Positions 11,640 through 23,530 of a DNA stretch of 64,000 nt are shown piece by piece. A model generated the notes under the pieces. The model was given only the letters and a program-made list of their open reading frames with translations. It was not told the DNA's origin and searched no databases. Position numbers and translations under genes: made by a program. Each line of letters opens with the position of its first letter. Within the stretch, counting starts at the first letter, position 1. This DNA comes from Ailanthus altissimus (taxonomy: Eukaryota; Streptophyta; Magnoliopsida; Sapindales; Simaroubaceae). The stretch covers positions 16,554,001-16,618,000 of the forward strand of contig OX327686.1 of the NCBI GenBank assembly GCA_946807835.1, given 5' to 3'.

Positions 11640-12190
11640 TAAGGTTTAATGTTATGGTTTAGGTTTTAGGGTTAAGGATCGTAAGTTTAGGTTTAGAGTT
11701 TAGGATTTTACCATATTTTTAATTATTCAATTGCCTAAGAACTAAACATATCAAGTGGGACTAGAAGTGACATCAAGAAATATAGTAGAAGTTACCTCTT
11801 TTCGAAGATGTTACAATACAACTAATTTTATGTTCACAAGATTGACACGTATAGTGCATGATGACAATCTTTTTCATGATTATATTTATTGGTGTAACAC
11901 ATTGCTTCCTTGTAACCATACTTATTTTGACTGGGTTATCTCCAGACATAAATTTAAAAGTTAATATTTTCATATATTAATATATTTCTTGTTGTAACTC
12001 ATTGTTTCCTTACAACTATATTTGGCATTATAAGGTGGTAAATAAAATAAAGTGAACCTATTAGATTTTATTGTTTAGGGTTAAGATCATGAGTTTAGGA
12101 TTTAGAGTTTAGAGTTTAGTTTAACGATTATGGGTTTAGAGTTAAAGATCATGGGTATAGATTTTAGAGTTAAAGATTAAAGTTAAAGAT
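11640..12190 (-). repeat. Inner part of the right inverted arm of the first MULE
   Basis: The reverse complement matches 7290-8010 of the left arm, including a GTAAGGAAACAA tract and the TTAGGCAATTGAA tract followed by AAACCCTAAAC repeats. The arm continues after the solo LTR at 13533-13626, after the Athila complex at 29433-29603, and after the last LTR unit at 32987-33462. Confidence 0.78.
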
Positions 12191-13527
12191 TGATGTGATA
12201 TTTCTATATCTTAAAATTGAGTGCAAGTATACACTATCGTATGCAAGTAATAAAGGAGCAAAAGAGTTAGATGTCGAACCCACATGGATAATTTCTAATT
12301 TGTAATCAAGTACTAAAATTATATCTTTTTAGTAATTATTTAAAAGAATAAAAATCTAAGAATAAATTTAGATAATATAAAAGTAATGACACAATGTAAA
12401 AAGATTTGGATGATAGCAATATAGAGAAAACCTAGGGCTAATATTATCCCTCAATATGCTTTCTAATGATTAATCATATAATATTTAATTCTCTTAGTTC
12501 TTGTTATTGATCAAGACACTAATGTATTTACAAGCCTTTCCCAAGGTTATACAAGTATACCTTAATTTACCAAATATTTATATTCTCATGGTACTTGTAA
12601 TAAATTAAGATTCATTAAGGTTAAGTCTTATTGATCATAAATGCCAATTATGTATATTCTTATCCTAATTTGAAACTTGCATATGCATCAAATTACCTAG
12701 GTCTAAATATAATGATTCCTCTTCCGAGTTTATAAAACATATTACCAATTCATTCACCATATATTGGCCAGATATATTAAAACATTAAAAATAAGTAATT
12801 TGAATAATAAAAGAACTACGTTTATTAAGTATTAGAAAGATATGGCAATTAAGCGCACATATTAAGTTCAAATATTAACCCTTGAAAGAAAATTAATTCA
12901 TGTCTATAAGAGAACAACTGCAAAAATAATAAAAAATTATGATACAATCAATAGCAAATCGATATAGATGTCGAATTGCTCTTGATGGAGCTACCTAAGA
13001 AATTCTTGATGTTGAAGAACGCCTTGAATCTCTTTCTATGGTTGCTTCAATTAAGCTTCAATTGCTCTCTAAGACTTGTGTTGTGTGTTTTTGATGTTCT
13101 TGGATGTCTTTCAAAGGCTGGGGACGAGTGGCCTTTAATAGGGATTAAATTGAGCTTGAAATCTCCAATTCTTGTCTGCTCAGGAATCGCATTGTCATTG
13201 GGGCGCTATATTGCTGTCACTGGGACACTGTATGTAAAATGTTGTACCTGGAGTGGTGAAGGTTTGGCACTGGAGCGCTGGGGCGATGAACTACAACTTA
13301 AACGGGTTGTGTTTTTTATTTTCTTATTTTGATCACTATTCTATTGCTGGGAAAAAATCCTTGTGGCGATGGGGCGACAGGTACATATTTTGAAAATTTT
13401 GCACTTTAAATTTCAATCATGTCCCTATAAATAACAATAATGCACATAAATAGCCATTTATTCTCATAAAATAATAAAATATTTAAATAAAAATACGAGA
13501 AAATATATGACAAATATGCCTTTATCA
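12191..13527 (+). mobile_element. Solo LTR, family B, copy 1
   Basis: 1337-bp unit beginning TGATGTGATATTTC and ending TTTATCA. It is flanked by the perfect 5-bp direct repeat AAGAT (12186-12190 and 13528-13532). The single TG...CA unit with a 5-bp TSD and no internal domain is the signature of a solo LTR (a small TRIM-type element is the alternative). It matches the copies at 33762 and 56876 throughout, including GTGCAAGTATACACTATCGT near the start and a GC-rich GCGCTGG region near the end. It lies inside the right arm of the MULE, so it is younger than the MULE. Confidence 0.85.
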
Positions 13528-13695
13528 AAGATCGCGGGTTAGGGTTTACCATATTTTCAATTGTTCAATTGCTAATGTAAATTATTGTACAGAAAAAATC
13601 TTTAAAATATATTTTTTGTTACACTCTGATGAACACATTAAAATGCATATTTGTTAAGAGATTCAGTCACCATTTAATATTTAGAATGTCACTAT

Positions 13696-14900
13696 GATTT
13701 ATGCTATAGTAGCTAAGCGCAAGCGCAAGTGCATGCTATCGTATCAAGTGATATAGGATGTTAAGTTCAAATATCAATCCTACATGGATTATACGTTCTA
13801 ATTCTTTCAATCAAGTACTAAAATTACAACTACTTAACTTTTATTTAGAAAACTAAAATTTGATATTTATCTAACTAACATAATTCTATCAATTAAATCA
13901 ACCCTGCAACAAATAAGAGATAAATTCACCAAACAATAATAATCTAAGGTATAGACTCATCCCCTAATATTTCATTGGACTCATTAATATCTTAGTTAAT
14001 CACTTAATATGAATTGATTGGCTTAGACACTAATCTCATCACAAGCCTTTGTCGATGGTTGAGTGATTATATTACGTATTCTAACAATCACCTATATGTC
14101 TATGGTAATCAAATCAGAATGTAATTCATTAAAATCAAGTCTAAATCATCCCATACGTACCATCTAGGTATATGTCTATCATAGATGAAACTCATAGTTG
14201 TTACCCTATGATTATGTATTAAACTATCCTAGGTTAAACACATGAATCCTTTTGTCAAGTTCATCATAGTTCTTCAGTCATTCATAATATTGGCTAGATA
14301 TAATGAAACCAATAAGATCAAGATAGAGTGAATCAATTGTATATATTAAATTCATAAACTAAAAAAGTCAATAAAATTCAACTACATATTAGGTTCCCAT
14401 AGTCTAATCATAGAATAACAAATTTAGTTCATCACAAAACCAAGAGTATCAAACCAATCCATGAATAACAATAAGAATAAGAATATAATAATAAAAAAAG
14501 AGAAGAAAAACTAATCAAGAAGACATCTTAGGTTGCTTCTCTCTCAATCTTGACTTAAACCTTGAATCTTGAATTCTTGGCTTTGATATTTGATTTTGTG
14601 TTGTGAATTCTTTCTCTAAGTTGCCTCTCTACTTGGATTTTTTTTTGAATTAGGACTTTTGATCTTCTATTTATAGGTTTATGTCTTCAAATTAGAGTAA
14701 AATATCAAATACAAATTAGATTAAGATTACTGTTCATGGGTAATGTTCATGCATTGTACATACTGTTTTTTAGCACCATTCTGGGCATTGGGTAATGTAG
14801 CAAATAATGTAGTAATTTGATATTTTTGCCTTATTTTCTTCAAATTTTAATCTCCATTTGCTCAATTGACTTCAAACTTATAAAATATAATAAAATACAT
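13696..14900 (+). mobile_element. Diverged family B-like LTR unit inside the Athila-like complex
   Basis: It carries the same order of landmarks as family B (AAGTGCATGCTATCGTATCAAG, then a CCTACATGGAT box, then a segment ending in CAAACTTATAAAATATAAT). It is closer to the unit at 59565 than to copies 1-3. Both ends are uncertain and no TSD could be read. It sits where a first LTR fragment abruptly ends, so insertion was probably coupled to a deletion. Confidence 0.5.
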
Positions 14901-15211
14901 AAAAACCCAAATAATCTTAACTATTTTTCAATTCCATGAGAGAAATCCTAACATTTTAAACAGTCATACACCTGTGAGTATAAGAGTTAATGCTTTTACT
15001 TAAAGAAATTATCAATTCTATATGTGTTGTGGTTTATGATAAGAAGGTTATAGCTTAATTCACACACACAATTTTAGAAGTTATGGTTGAAAAAAACCTT
15101 AATAGTAATAATGATATTGAACTGGCTTTTTGTTTGAAATGTTTAGGTAGTTTTGCATATTCCATTTATGCTTAAATTATTAGGGACTAGCAATAAGCTG
15201 GTTGGGGGCTG

Positions 15212-16596
15212 TGGTGAACACATTAAAATGTATATTTGTTAAGAGAGTTAGTAACTATTTAACATTTAGAATGTCACAAATTTTATTATTTTTATAATTT
15301 TAAACTTGAAATAAAGTATTATCCTTAAATTATGATTAATGAATGATATTTACACATGTTTAGAAAGATGGACATAACTCTCAATATGGAAATCAAAATG
15401 AAGAAATTCTTGAGCCTGGAGCTACATGATCAATCTTTCACAAATTTGAAGAATAATTAAAAAGCTAAATCCAACATTTAATGGATCAAAATTAAGATAC
15501 AACAGAACTAGATTACAACTTCTGCTCAACTTAACCCATCTCTCATATTTAGACCGTATTTCATAAAATATGTACCTAATCAGTATAATACTTGAAGTTG
15601 GGAAATTTTGAGTCAATTTTCTATAACTCTCTATTGACACCAAAATCCAACACAGTTTTTATGATAGTCCAAATCAGGTTGAAAATTGATAAAAGAGTTG
15701 TTGGCTGAAATCTAACGTGGCTTTGGTATTTTGACCATATCTCATATGATACTGATTCAAATTGCATGAACCTGGTGGCAACGAAAAGAAGAGACAAAAT
15801 AATACAAATTTTATATTGACCACAAAGGTTACATCGATATATCCATTGTCTAAAAGGTGTTGGTGGCCAAAACTAGTATTGATTGAAGTCACACTAACAT
15901 GTTTCCATTCATTGCCTATTTAAGGATACCTTTAGGAGGGTAATGGACATTTTTCATGTCTTAAATTTCTCTCAAATACTTTCTTTTAATATTCATAAGA
16001 ATGAATTGTAAGTTAGGCTAAAGTTCTTGGCAATGCTAGAGATGAACTTCTGTGTGTAATAAATCTACTTCTAAACTTTGATTCTTTGTTAAGAGCTACA
16101 ATGTTGTAAGTTTGTTGTGTCTAAACTCTTATAATTCAAAGGTTATAATTCTCATGTTTCATATATTTTTAGTCATACTTTTTTTATGTGATTCTTGTCG
16201 AATTATAATTGTTACTAGTTACATCATTTTAAAAGTTAATCTTTTACTACAATATTGTCAAAATGATATGTTGGTGATCTTAGATAACTTGTAAATATGA
16301 ACATAGTTTGTGATAATGTTTACAAAGAGTTTAATCATGTCAAATATATTTCTTATTAAATATGCCAAATTATATATATATATATCTTCTGATTAATTGT
16401 TTGGGATGTTTACAAAGAGTTTACTCAAAGCCTTGCTCACATCATTATAATTGTCTTCTTCAATTCACATTCAATCTTCTCCTTTGATATTGCTATAATA
16501 TTTTTATTTCACTAACTTATTTTTTCGAAAGCTTCTTCATGAGATCAACATCTCAATTTATACTATGATAACCGCATTACATTTTGAACATAAATA
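15212..16596 (+). repeat. 5' LTR of the Athila-like element
   Basis: About 1385 bp, starting TGGTGAACACATTAAAATG and aligned along its length to the LTR at 27821-29432 (both end in a GATAACCGCATTA...TAAA(C/T)A segment). It is followed five bases later by the primer site. Bases 14905-15211 before it match the internal sequence before the 3' LTR, so at least one more element end once lay upstream. Confidence 0.8.
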
Positions 16597-16601
16597 AAAT
16601 T

Positions 16602-16619
16602 TGGCACTGTTCCTGGGGA
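16602..16619 (+). other. Degenerate primer binding site of the Athila-like element
   Basis: TGGCACTGTTCCTGGGGA resembles the TGGCGCCGTTGCCGGGGA type primer site found just inside Athila/Tat 5' LTRs, with a few C-to-T and other changes. Confidence 0.7.
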
Positions 16620-17150
16620 GGCACACTAGGTGAAAGTAGGTTGCATTTATCAATACTAATATGATAACTTTGCACATTTACTTTTCTTTGTAAAATCTTA
16701 CTTCTTAAATTTATTTCCTTTATTTTAATTTATTTTATTGTTTATGGTTGGTCTTATCAACTAACTTAGTTTGTTATATTCTTATAATTTTATTTAATTT
16801 TTCATAGTTGGTTCTACCACCTAACTTAGTTATTTTCTTTTGTTCATTTATTTTATTTTACAGTTTATTTTATTTTGTTCATTTGTTGCATTTTATTTTA
16901 TTTTTCATGGTTGGTTATACCACCCAGCTCACTTTATTTTTTTCATTTTATTTATCATGGTTGATTTTATCACCTAACTCTTTTTAATTTCTTCTTGTAT
17001 TTTTATTTATATTCATGATTGGTTTTACCACCTAACTTATTTCATTTTCTTTTCTTAACTTCTTAATTTTTTTTCTTAAGAGATTTGTTTAAAAAAAAGA
17101 AAAAATTGTTAGGATGTATGCATCGACTTAGAGACAAATGAGGAAGATTT

Positions 17151-18700
17151 TTGAGAGAAGTAGAATTAGAACCACCACCACAATTTGTAAAGAAAGAGAA
17201 TTCACCATCTAGTTCATCTTGTAATTTCAACACAATGAACCAACATGAGGATAACCACATTAGGACTCTAAAAGATTACTTGCATCCTACTCACACAGTC
17301 ACAAGATCATGCATTATATTTTTACCTAACACACCACATTTAGATTTTAAACATGGAATGATACAACTTCTACCCACTTTTCATGGTCTAGTTAATGAAA
17401 ATCCTTATATACATGTTCGAAAATTTGAAGAGGTAGTGGCCACTTCCATAGCCAACTCAAAGCCATAGATACTGTTAGGCTTAAATTTTTCCTTTTTCTC
17501 TGAAAGACAAAGCAAAGAGTTAGTTATATTCTTTGAAGCTGAGGTTTATAGGAACTTGGGCAGAAATGACCCAAGTATTTTTCAACAAATACTTCTCACA
17601 ATACAAAACTAATGGCCTAAAAAGAAAAATTTCTTCTTTCTCTCAAAAAGATAGTGAAACCTTGTATTAAGCCTAAAAAAGGTTTAAAGAGTTGCTAAAT
17701 CTGTGCTCTTACCATGGGTATGAAAATTTGCACTTAGCTATTTCTATGAGGGACTCAAAATTAGAGAATGTCAATTTGTTGAGATAATATGTAATGAGAA
17801 GTTGCTTCACAAAGATCCTGAGGAAGCCATAGAATTCCTTAGTGACTTAGCCAAAGAAGCCCATACATGGACTAAACCTAGCGCTACTAAAAGTACAATT
17901 AGGTCATAACCTAGTGAAGCTTTCTATCTTAGGGAAGAGGATAACCTTAAAGCCCAGTTAGAGATCTTAACTAGGGAATTAGAGGCCTAGAAAATTAAAG
18001 ATAGAAGGGTCACCCATACGGTTGCTAAAATTAAGTTATATGATGTTTATTTTGTCAGTGGAAGGATGAAACACTTAGCTTAGGATTACTCAACTTATAC
18101 CGAGATGGGAGAGATAAAAGAGGAACAATGTAATGCCGTAGGGATATACAAGAAGTCTTATTTACCCTATACTGAAACCTATAATCCTAACTGAAGAAAC
18201 TACCCAAACTTAAGTTGGAAATCTAACCAACAAGCTAATAACTATTGGAAATAAGAATCACAAACACCCAAGTCTCATGTTCACCTCAATATAATGCACA
18301 ATAAAATAGGATTCCTTTAGAGGACACATTATAAGCATTTATGGAGGCACAAAGTAAGACTAATAAAAAATTTGAAACAGTTTTTGCACAAGTGGTAAAT
18401 GAAAACAAAGAAATTAAGAATCAAATCACTAAGTTGATCAGTGCCTTAACTGTACAAGAGCGAGGTAAGTTTCTATCTCAACCTCAATCAAATCCAAAAA
18501 GGCAATTCATGGCATAAGCTTTTACTTCTGATGCACAAAATCACAAAGAAGTCAATGCCATTATTATTCAAAGTGATAAAATTGTGAGTGAGCCTACTTC
18601 TCCAACCAACACAACCACGAGTAGTAAAGATGCCTTTATAAAACAAAGAGGCCACAGTTGAAAAAGAGCCCAAAAATAATCCCGGTGCCTTTTCCCGAAG
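17151..18700 (+). pseudogene. Athila-type gag, broken
   Basis: The first open stretch (17151-17468) contains RTLKDYLHPTHTVTRSCI and IQLLPTFHGLVNENPYIHVR, the conserved start of Athila capsid proteins. Further pieces with stops and frame changes continue to about 18700, where PKRQFMA, a stop, AFTSDAQNHKEVNAIII and QSDKIV match the region near the gag end. Numerous TAG and TGA codons replace probable CAG, TGG and CGA codons. Confidence 0.78.
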
Positions 18701-18929
18701 CTTTTCAACCTATTTGAAAAAATTTAAAAATTCAAGGTGAGATTTTAGAATATTTAAAAAACGTTAAGATTAATCTTCCTTTGTTGCATGTGATTAATAG
18801 GTTCTAGCTTATGCCAAAATCATCAAGGATTTGTATAGCATTAAAAGAAAACACTATGTAAAAAAAACTGTATTTTTAAAAGAGCAAGTAAGTGCAGTGA
18901 TTGAACAAAAACACCACCCAAGTATAAAG

Positions 18930-19370
18930 ACCTAGGATGTCTCACAATTTCTTATCAAATTGGGACACATGAGTTTGGTCAAGCATTGTTGAACTTAGGA
19001 ACAAGTGTAAATTTGATGCCTTATTCTGTTTACTTACAATTAAGACTTGGTGAGATTAAACCTACATTTATAGTTCTATAATTAGCTGATCGATCAATCA
19101 AGAAACCATAGGAAATAGAAGAAGATGTTTTGTTACAAATTGATAAATTTTATTATCCTGTTGACTTTCTTGTTTTAGATACTCATTATGTGGTTAACAT
19201 GGAATCTAAAATCTCTCTTATTTTAGAGAGACATTTTCTTGCCACTGCTAATGCTCTTGTTAATTACAGTAATGGTCTAATGAAATTATCTCTTGGGAAT
19301 ATGACTCTTAAGGTGAATATTTTCCATATTGCAAGCAACCATGAGAGGAAGATGAATGCTATCATTCATA
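18930..19370 (+). pseudogene. Athila-type aspartic protease, catalytic Asp lost
   Basis: The sequence reads FGQALLNLGTSVNLMPYSVY, then LADRSIKKP, then IDKFYYPVDFLVLDT. Functional relatives have DLGAS at the active site. Here the Asp codon has become Asn, giving NLGTS, which would abolish proteolysis. Stops interrupt the frame. Confidence 0.75.
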
Positions 19371-19839
19371 TATGATAGACACACTTGTAGTAAGGAAGAT
19401 TATAAAAATTATGACTTTCATTATATAGAAAACCTCTTTAATTTTGATTTTGGAAAATTGCGTTATCCTGATGACAAAACTGATGTATTTAGTATTTTTG
19501 ACTTACAGGATAAAAGGGACTTAATTTTAGTAGCCACACTTTTTGAAGAGTTGCCACGAGGGAGGGAGAGTCTGAAACCATTAAACCTCAAAACACCACA
19601 AGTTGAGCTTTCTTCATTGCCTAAAGATTTGAAACACGCATTCTTAGGACTAGGCAATACCTTTCCTATCATTATTTCTTTTGAACTTAGTACTGAATAA
19701 GAGGAAAAATTGATAAAATTATTAAAAGAACATAAGTGTGCACTAGGTTGGACCATAGTTGATATTAAAGGTATTTCTCCATTAATATGCTCCCATAAAA
19801 TTCATTTAGAGGAAAGTACCTAACCCTGTAAGGACCTTC

Positions 19840-20560
19840 AAAGAAAACTTAACCCAACTATGAAAGAAGCAGTGAAAAAAGAGGTCTTAAAAACTATTAG
19901 ATACAGATATAATCTACCCAATTTTTAATAGTCAATTGGTAAGTCCAACTCAAATAGTTTCAAAAAAATCTGGGTTACTGTTATAGAAAATGAGAATGAG
20001 ATATCTGTTCCAACTAGGGTAGTGAGTGGTTGACAAATGTTTATTGATTATAAAAAACTAAAGACAGCCACCAAGAAAGACTATTTTCCATTGTCTTTTA
20101 TCGATCAAATCTTAGAACGTATAGTTAGCCATTCATTTTATTACTTTCTTGATGGGTATTCAGGATACTACCAGATTAAGATAGTTATAGAAGATAAAAA
20201 ACCACTGTTACATGCCCTTTTAGTACATATTCTTTTCGTAGAATGCCATTTAGATTATATAATGTACCAGCTACTTTTCAACATTATATACTGAGTATTT
20301 TCTCTGATATGATTGAAAAATAAGTGAAAGTTTTTATGGATGATTTGATTATTTTTTGTGATTATTTTGATTCATGTCTATATAAGTTAAAAGCTGTTTT
20401 GAGTAGGTGTGAAGAAAAAGACTTGTGCTAAACTGAGAGAAATGTCACTTTATGGTATCTTTAATGATTGTTTTGGGACATATTGTATCTGAACAAGGGA
20501 TAAAGGTTGACAATGCCAAAATTGAATTAATCTTGGTATTTTTTTTTACCATATATAGAC
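19840..20560 (+). pseudogene. Athila-type reverse transcriptase, broken
   Basis: Pieces in two frames cover the palm: MFIDYKKLKTATKKDYFPLS, FIDQILERI, FYYFLDGYSGYYQIKI, then VKVFMDDLIIFCDYFDSCL near 20330-20380. The catalytic FMDD and the upstream FLDGYSGY Asp remain. Frameshifts and stops separate them. The element would be non-functional. Confidence 0.82.
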
Positions 20561-21185
20561 TATTGTGTAACTTTATACTAAAAGATGCTAAATTCACATG
20601 GACACAAAAGTGTGAGGAGGCATTCCGAAGACTCATTGCCAAACTCACCATTGCTCTTATAATGCAATCACCAGATTGGAATCTTCTACTCAAGATTATA
20701 TGTTATGCAAGTAACTATACTGTAAAAGCAGTTCTTAGGCAACAAAGGGAGGGGAAACCCTTTGTTGTCTATTATGCTAGTAGAAGTTTGAATGATGCTT
20801 AAATAAATTATTCTACTACTGAAAAAGAACTATTACTTATTAGTTTTGTCTTAGACAAATTCCCTTCTTATTTGATTGATTTTTCTATTATTATGTTTAC
20901 TGACCATGCGGCCCTTAAGTACATTCTTTCTAAGAAGGATGCTAAAGCCTATCTAATTAGGTGGATCCTTCTTTTGCAAGAATTTTATCTAACCATTAAA
21001 GACAAGAAGAGTGTTAAAAATATTGTTGTGGATCATTTATCCCATCTTGAGTTCAATGATTCCACTTATGTTTTACCCATTCAAGATGATTTCCCTGATG
21101 AATATCTTTTCACTGTAAGCCAAGTACCTTGGTACACGCTTATCATAAATTATTTGGTTTGTGTAGAAGTTTCATCTAACTAGAG
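20561..21185 (+). pseudogene. Athila-type RNase H, catalytic Asp lost
   Basis: Contains KCEEAFRRLIAKLTIALIMQ, then ICYASNYTVKAVLRQQ, FVVYYASRSLNDA, a stop, TTEKELLLISFVLDKF and FTDHAALKYILSKKDAK. In relatives the motif before the second segment is CDAS; here the Asp is Tyr (CYAS). The Glu of TEKELL remains. Confidence 0.8.
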
Positions 21186-21269
21186 TGCACAAGATAAGCG
21201 TAAGTTCTTGGTTGAGGTATGTAATTTTTATTTGAATGATCCGTATATTTTCAAATACTACCATGAATA

Positions 21270-22380
21270 AATTATGAGACGTTGTATTCCTGAAAGTGAA
21301 GTTGCTAGTGTCTTAATTTTTTTCCATAGTATTGCTAGTGGTGGTCATTTTTCTATGAAAAAAACAACCACAAAAATTTTATAGTGTGGTCTCTACTGGA
21401 CCACTTTATTCAAAGACACTAATAATTTTTATCGTTCTTATGAAAAATATCAAAAGTTAGGTGTTGTATCTCGAAAACATATGATGCCTCTTAACCCTAT
21501 TCATATTATCGAGATAATTGATTGTTAGGATATCAATTTTATGGGCCATTTTCCCTCATCTTTTGGTTATTTTTACATTTTTATAGCTGTTGACCTTATA
21601 TCAAAATGGGTGGAGGCTATAGCTTTTTGAATAGTAAAGTTCTTAAAAGAAAATATGTTATCTGGGTATAGCACACACGTGTCATCATTAGTGACCAAAT
21701 AACACACTTCTGCAACCGCTTTTTTGAAGCTTTGATACGTAGTTATGGTGTTCTTCACAAAATTTCTATTGCATACCATTGTAGATAAATAGACAAGTTG
21801 AGCTAGCAAATGGAGAGGTTAAAGAGATTTTAAAAAAGACGGTTAACCCGAATCGAAAAGATTGGTCTCTACGCCTTTCTGATGCATTATAGCCGTATCA
21901 CATTGCATACAAAACCATCTTAGGAATGTCTCCAGACTGACTTGTCTATGGAAAATCTTACCATTTACCTGTTGAGCTAGAGCATAAAGCTTACTGAGCT
22001 ATTAAAGCCCTTAATTTTGATTTAAGAGCTGTAGGTCTTCAAAGAAAGTTACAATCATCAGAAATAAAATAGTTACAAAATGATGCATATGACAACTCTA
22101 AGATTTACAAAGCTAAGATGAAAGCGGCTCATGACAAACAGATCTCAAGAACACTTCGGGACAAATCAAAAGGTTTATCTTTATGATTCTCGATTGCATT
22201 TACACCTTGAAAAGTTGAGATCTTGATGGATTGGTCCATTTGTGGTAAGACATTGTTTTTCAATAGTGTTGTCGAAATCGAGGACCCCATTAATGGGCAA
22301 ATATTCAAAGTAAATGGACAGTGATTGAAAAGCTATATAGAAAAGGTAGATTACTCTATGCACTTAGACGAGATCCCTCT
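21270..22380 (+). pseudogene. Athila-type integrase, broken
   Basis: Starts with a ruined zinc-binding segment (SGGHFSMKKT ... YRSYEKYQK, cysteines lost). The core follows as DINFMGHFPSSFGYFYIFIA then VDLISKWVEA, where the first catalytic Asp of IDFMG is Asn. Later pieces, up to a C-terminal segment near 22300, carry many stops and shifts. Confidence 0.72.
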
Positions 22381-22453
22381 TATGGATCTTGTCTATTATG
22401 ATTGATCAAGTTCAATCTCTCTGTACCATATTTTACATTTTGTACATATTCTA

Positions 22454-22455
<2 letters not shown>

Positions 22456-22508
<53 letters not shown>
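22456..22508 (+). repeat. (ATT)n microsatellite
   Basis: About 17-18 uninterrupted ATT triplets, just downstream of the integrase remnant. Likely polymorphic. Confidence 0.95.
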
Positions 22509-22899
22509 TTTGCTTTTGTTTTCTTTTATAGTTTTTCCTCTTTTCTATGTGATTTTATTTTTCGAGCAAATGTAGATACGGTACTCCGTGGCTATTAAAG
22601 TCAATTTTTTGGTTCCTTAAAACCTGTCACCCAAACAAACTGTGCATTTATTACTTCTTCTTTTTTTCTTATTTCTTTCAAAATGAATAGCATTCTTGCC
22701 AACCTTTAAAAGCATTTTCCTTCACTGCCTTAAAATGCTCTACTTAAGATTTACAAAGTGCGGTTTAAAAAACTAAGGCTATTAATGTTAAGGAATATCC
22801 TTGCAGATATTTTTTAGTTAATTAAAGCTAAGGTTCGATTATCTAATGAGTCTACAAATGATTTTGTTTCTTTTATGCCTAGTCTTGGAAAAAGCTTTT

Positions 22900-23130
22900 A
22901 TGCCAAAAGGTGAAGAGCAAAAAAGTTACAAGTCTGTCATAAATGTGCTCGATGGAATTGTAGCCAGAAGAGTTGTTCTTTAGGATTTGCATCTAAAAAT
23001 CGAGAAGATAAAATTTAGTTCATTAAGGATAGAATAAGTAAAGAGTCTTTAGACGATATCCTAGTGACTCTTGAGACGAATCCTAGTAGGCTCATGTAAT
23101 GTGAACTTCTCGATTTTTTGAACAAATTTA
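22900..23130 (+). pseudogene. Unidentified Cys-containing coding remnant
   Basis: One frame reads LQVCHKCARWNCSQKSCS, then GFASKNREDKI, a stop, FIKDRISKESLDDILVTLET and NPSRLM, another stop, and CELLDFLNKF. The close cysteines (C-x2-C-x4-C-x4-C) and the long readable frame with only two stops suggest a former protein. I do not recognise it. It lies between the integrase remnant and the LOG pseudogene, where Athila elements may carry extra genes. Confidence 0.4.
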
Positions 23131-23530
23131 AAAAATGAACATCAACGATATAGTCTTGGGAATCTAACTCTAAAGACCCTATTTGTTAATTTATTAAAAT
23201 TAAATTGATGAGAAGCCTATCCCTAACCCATAGAGGGCGTTTAGCCATTATTGAATATAAAACTAGAGGAAGATGTGAGCCAAAATCATAACTACCTGTA
23301 TATACACATGCATGTTAGTTTTAAACTTTCTTTTAATAAATAGTAGAGCTACTCATAGAGATCTTTTGAATTCAAATCTTTTGGTTGAATAATGCATGCG
23401 TGTTGTTATCTTTGAATTTTTGTAGTTTATTTTCAAATCTCTTCTGACAAACTATCAGGTTACCAAAATTGAAGTTATCACTTTGGTACTCTATAAATAC
23501 AACACCTCATTTTCATATATTGAGATAAGG

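Noticed and set aside
12976..13332. 118-residue open frame
   Set aside because: It lies wholly inside a solo LTR with exact TSDs, and the matching copies at 37400 and 57700 do not keep the frame.
22389..22598. Open frame with a long isoleucine run
   Set aside because: It is only the translation of the (ATT)n microsatellite.
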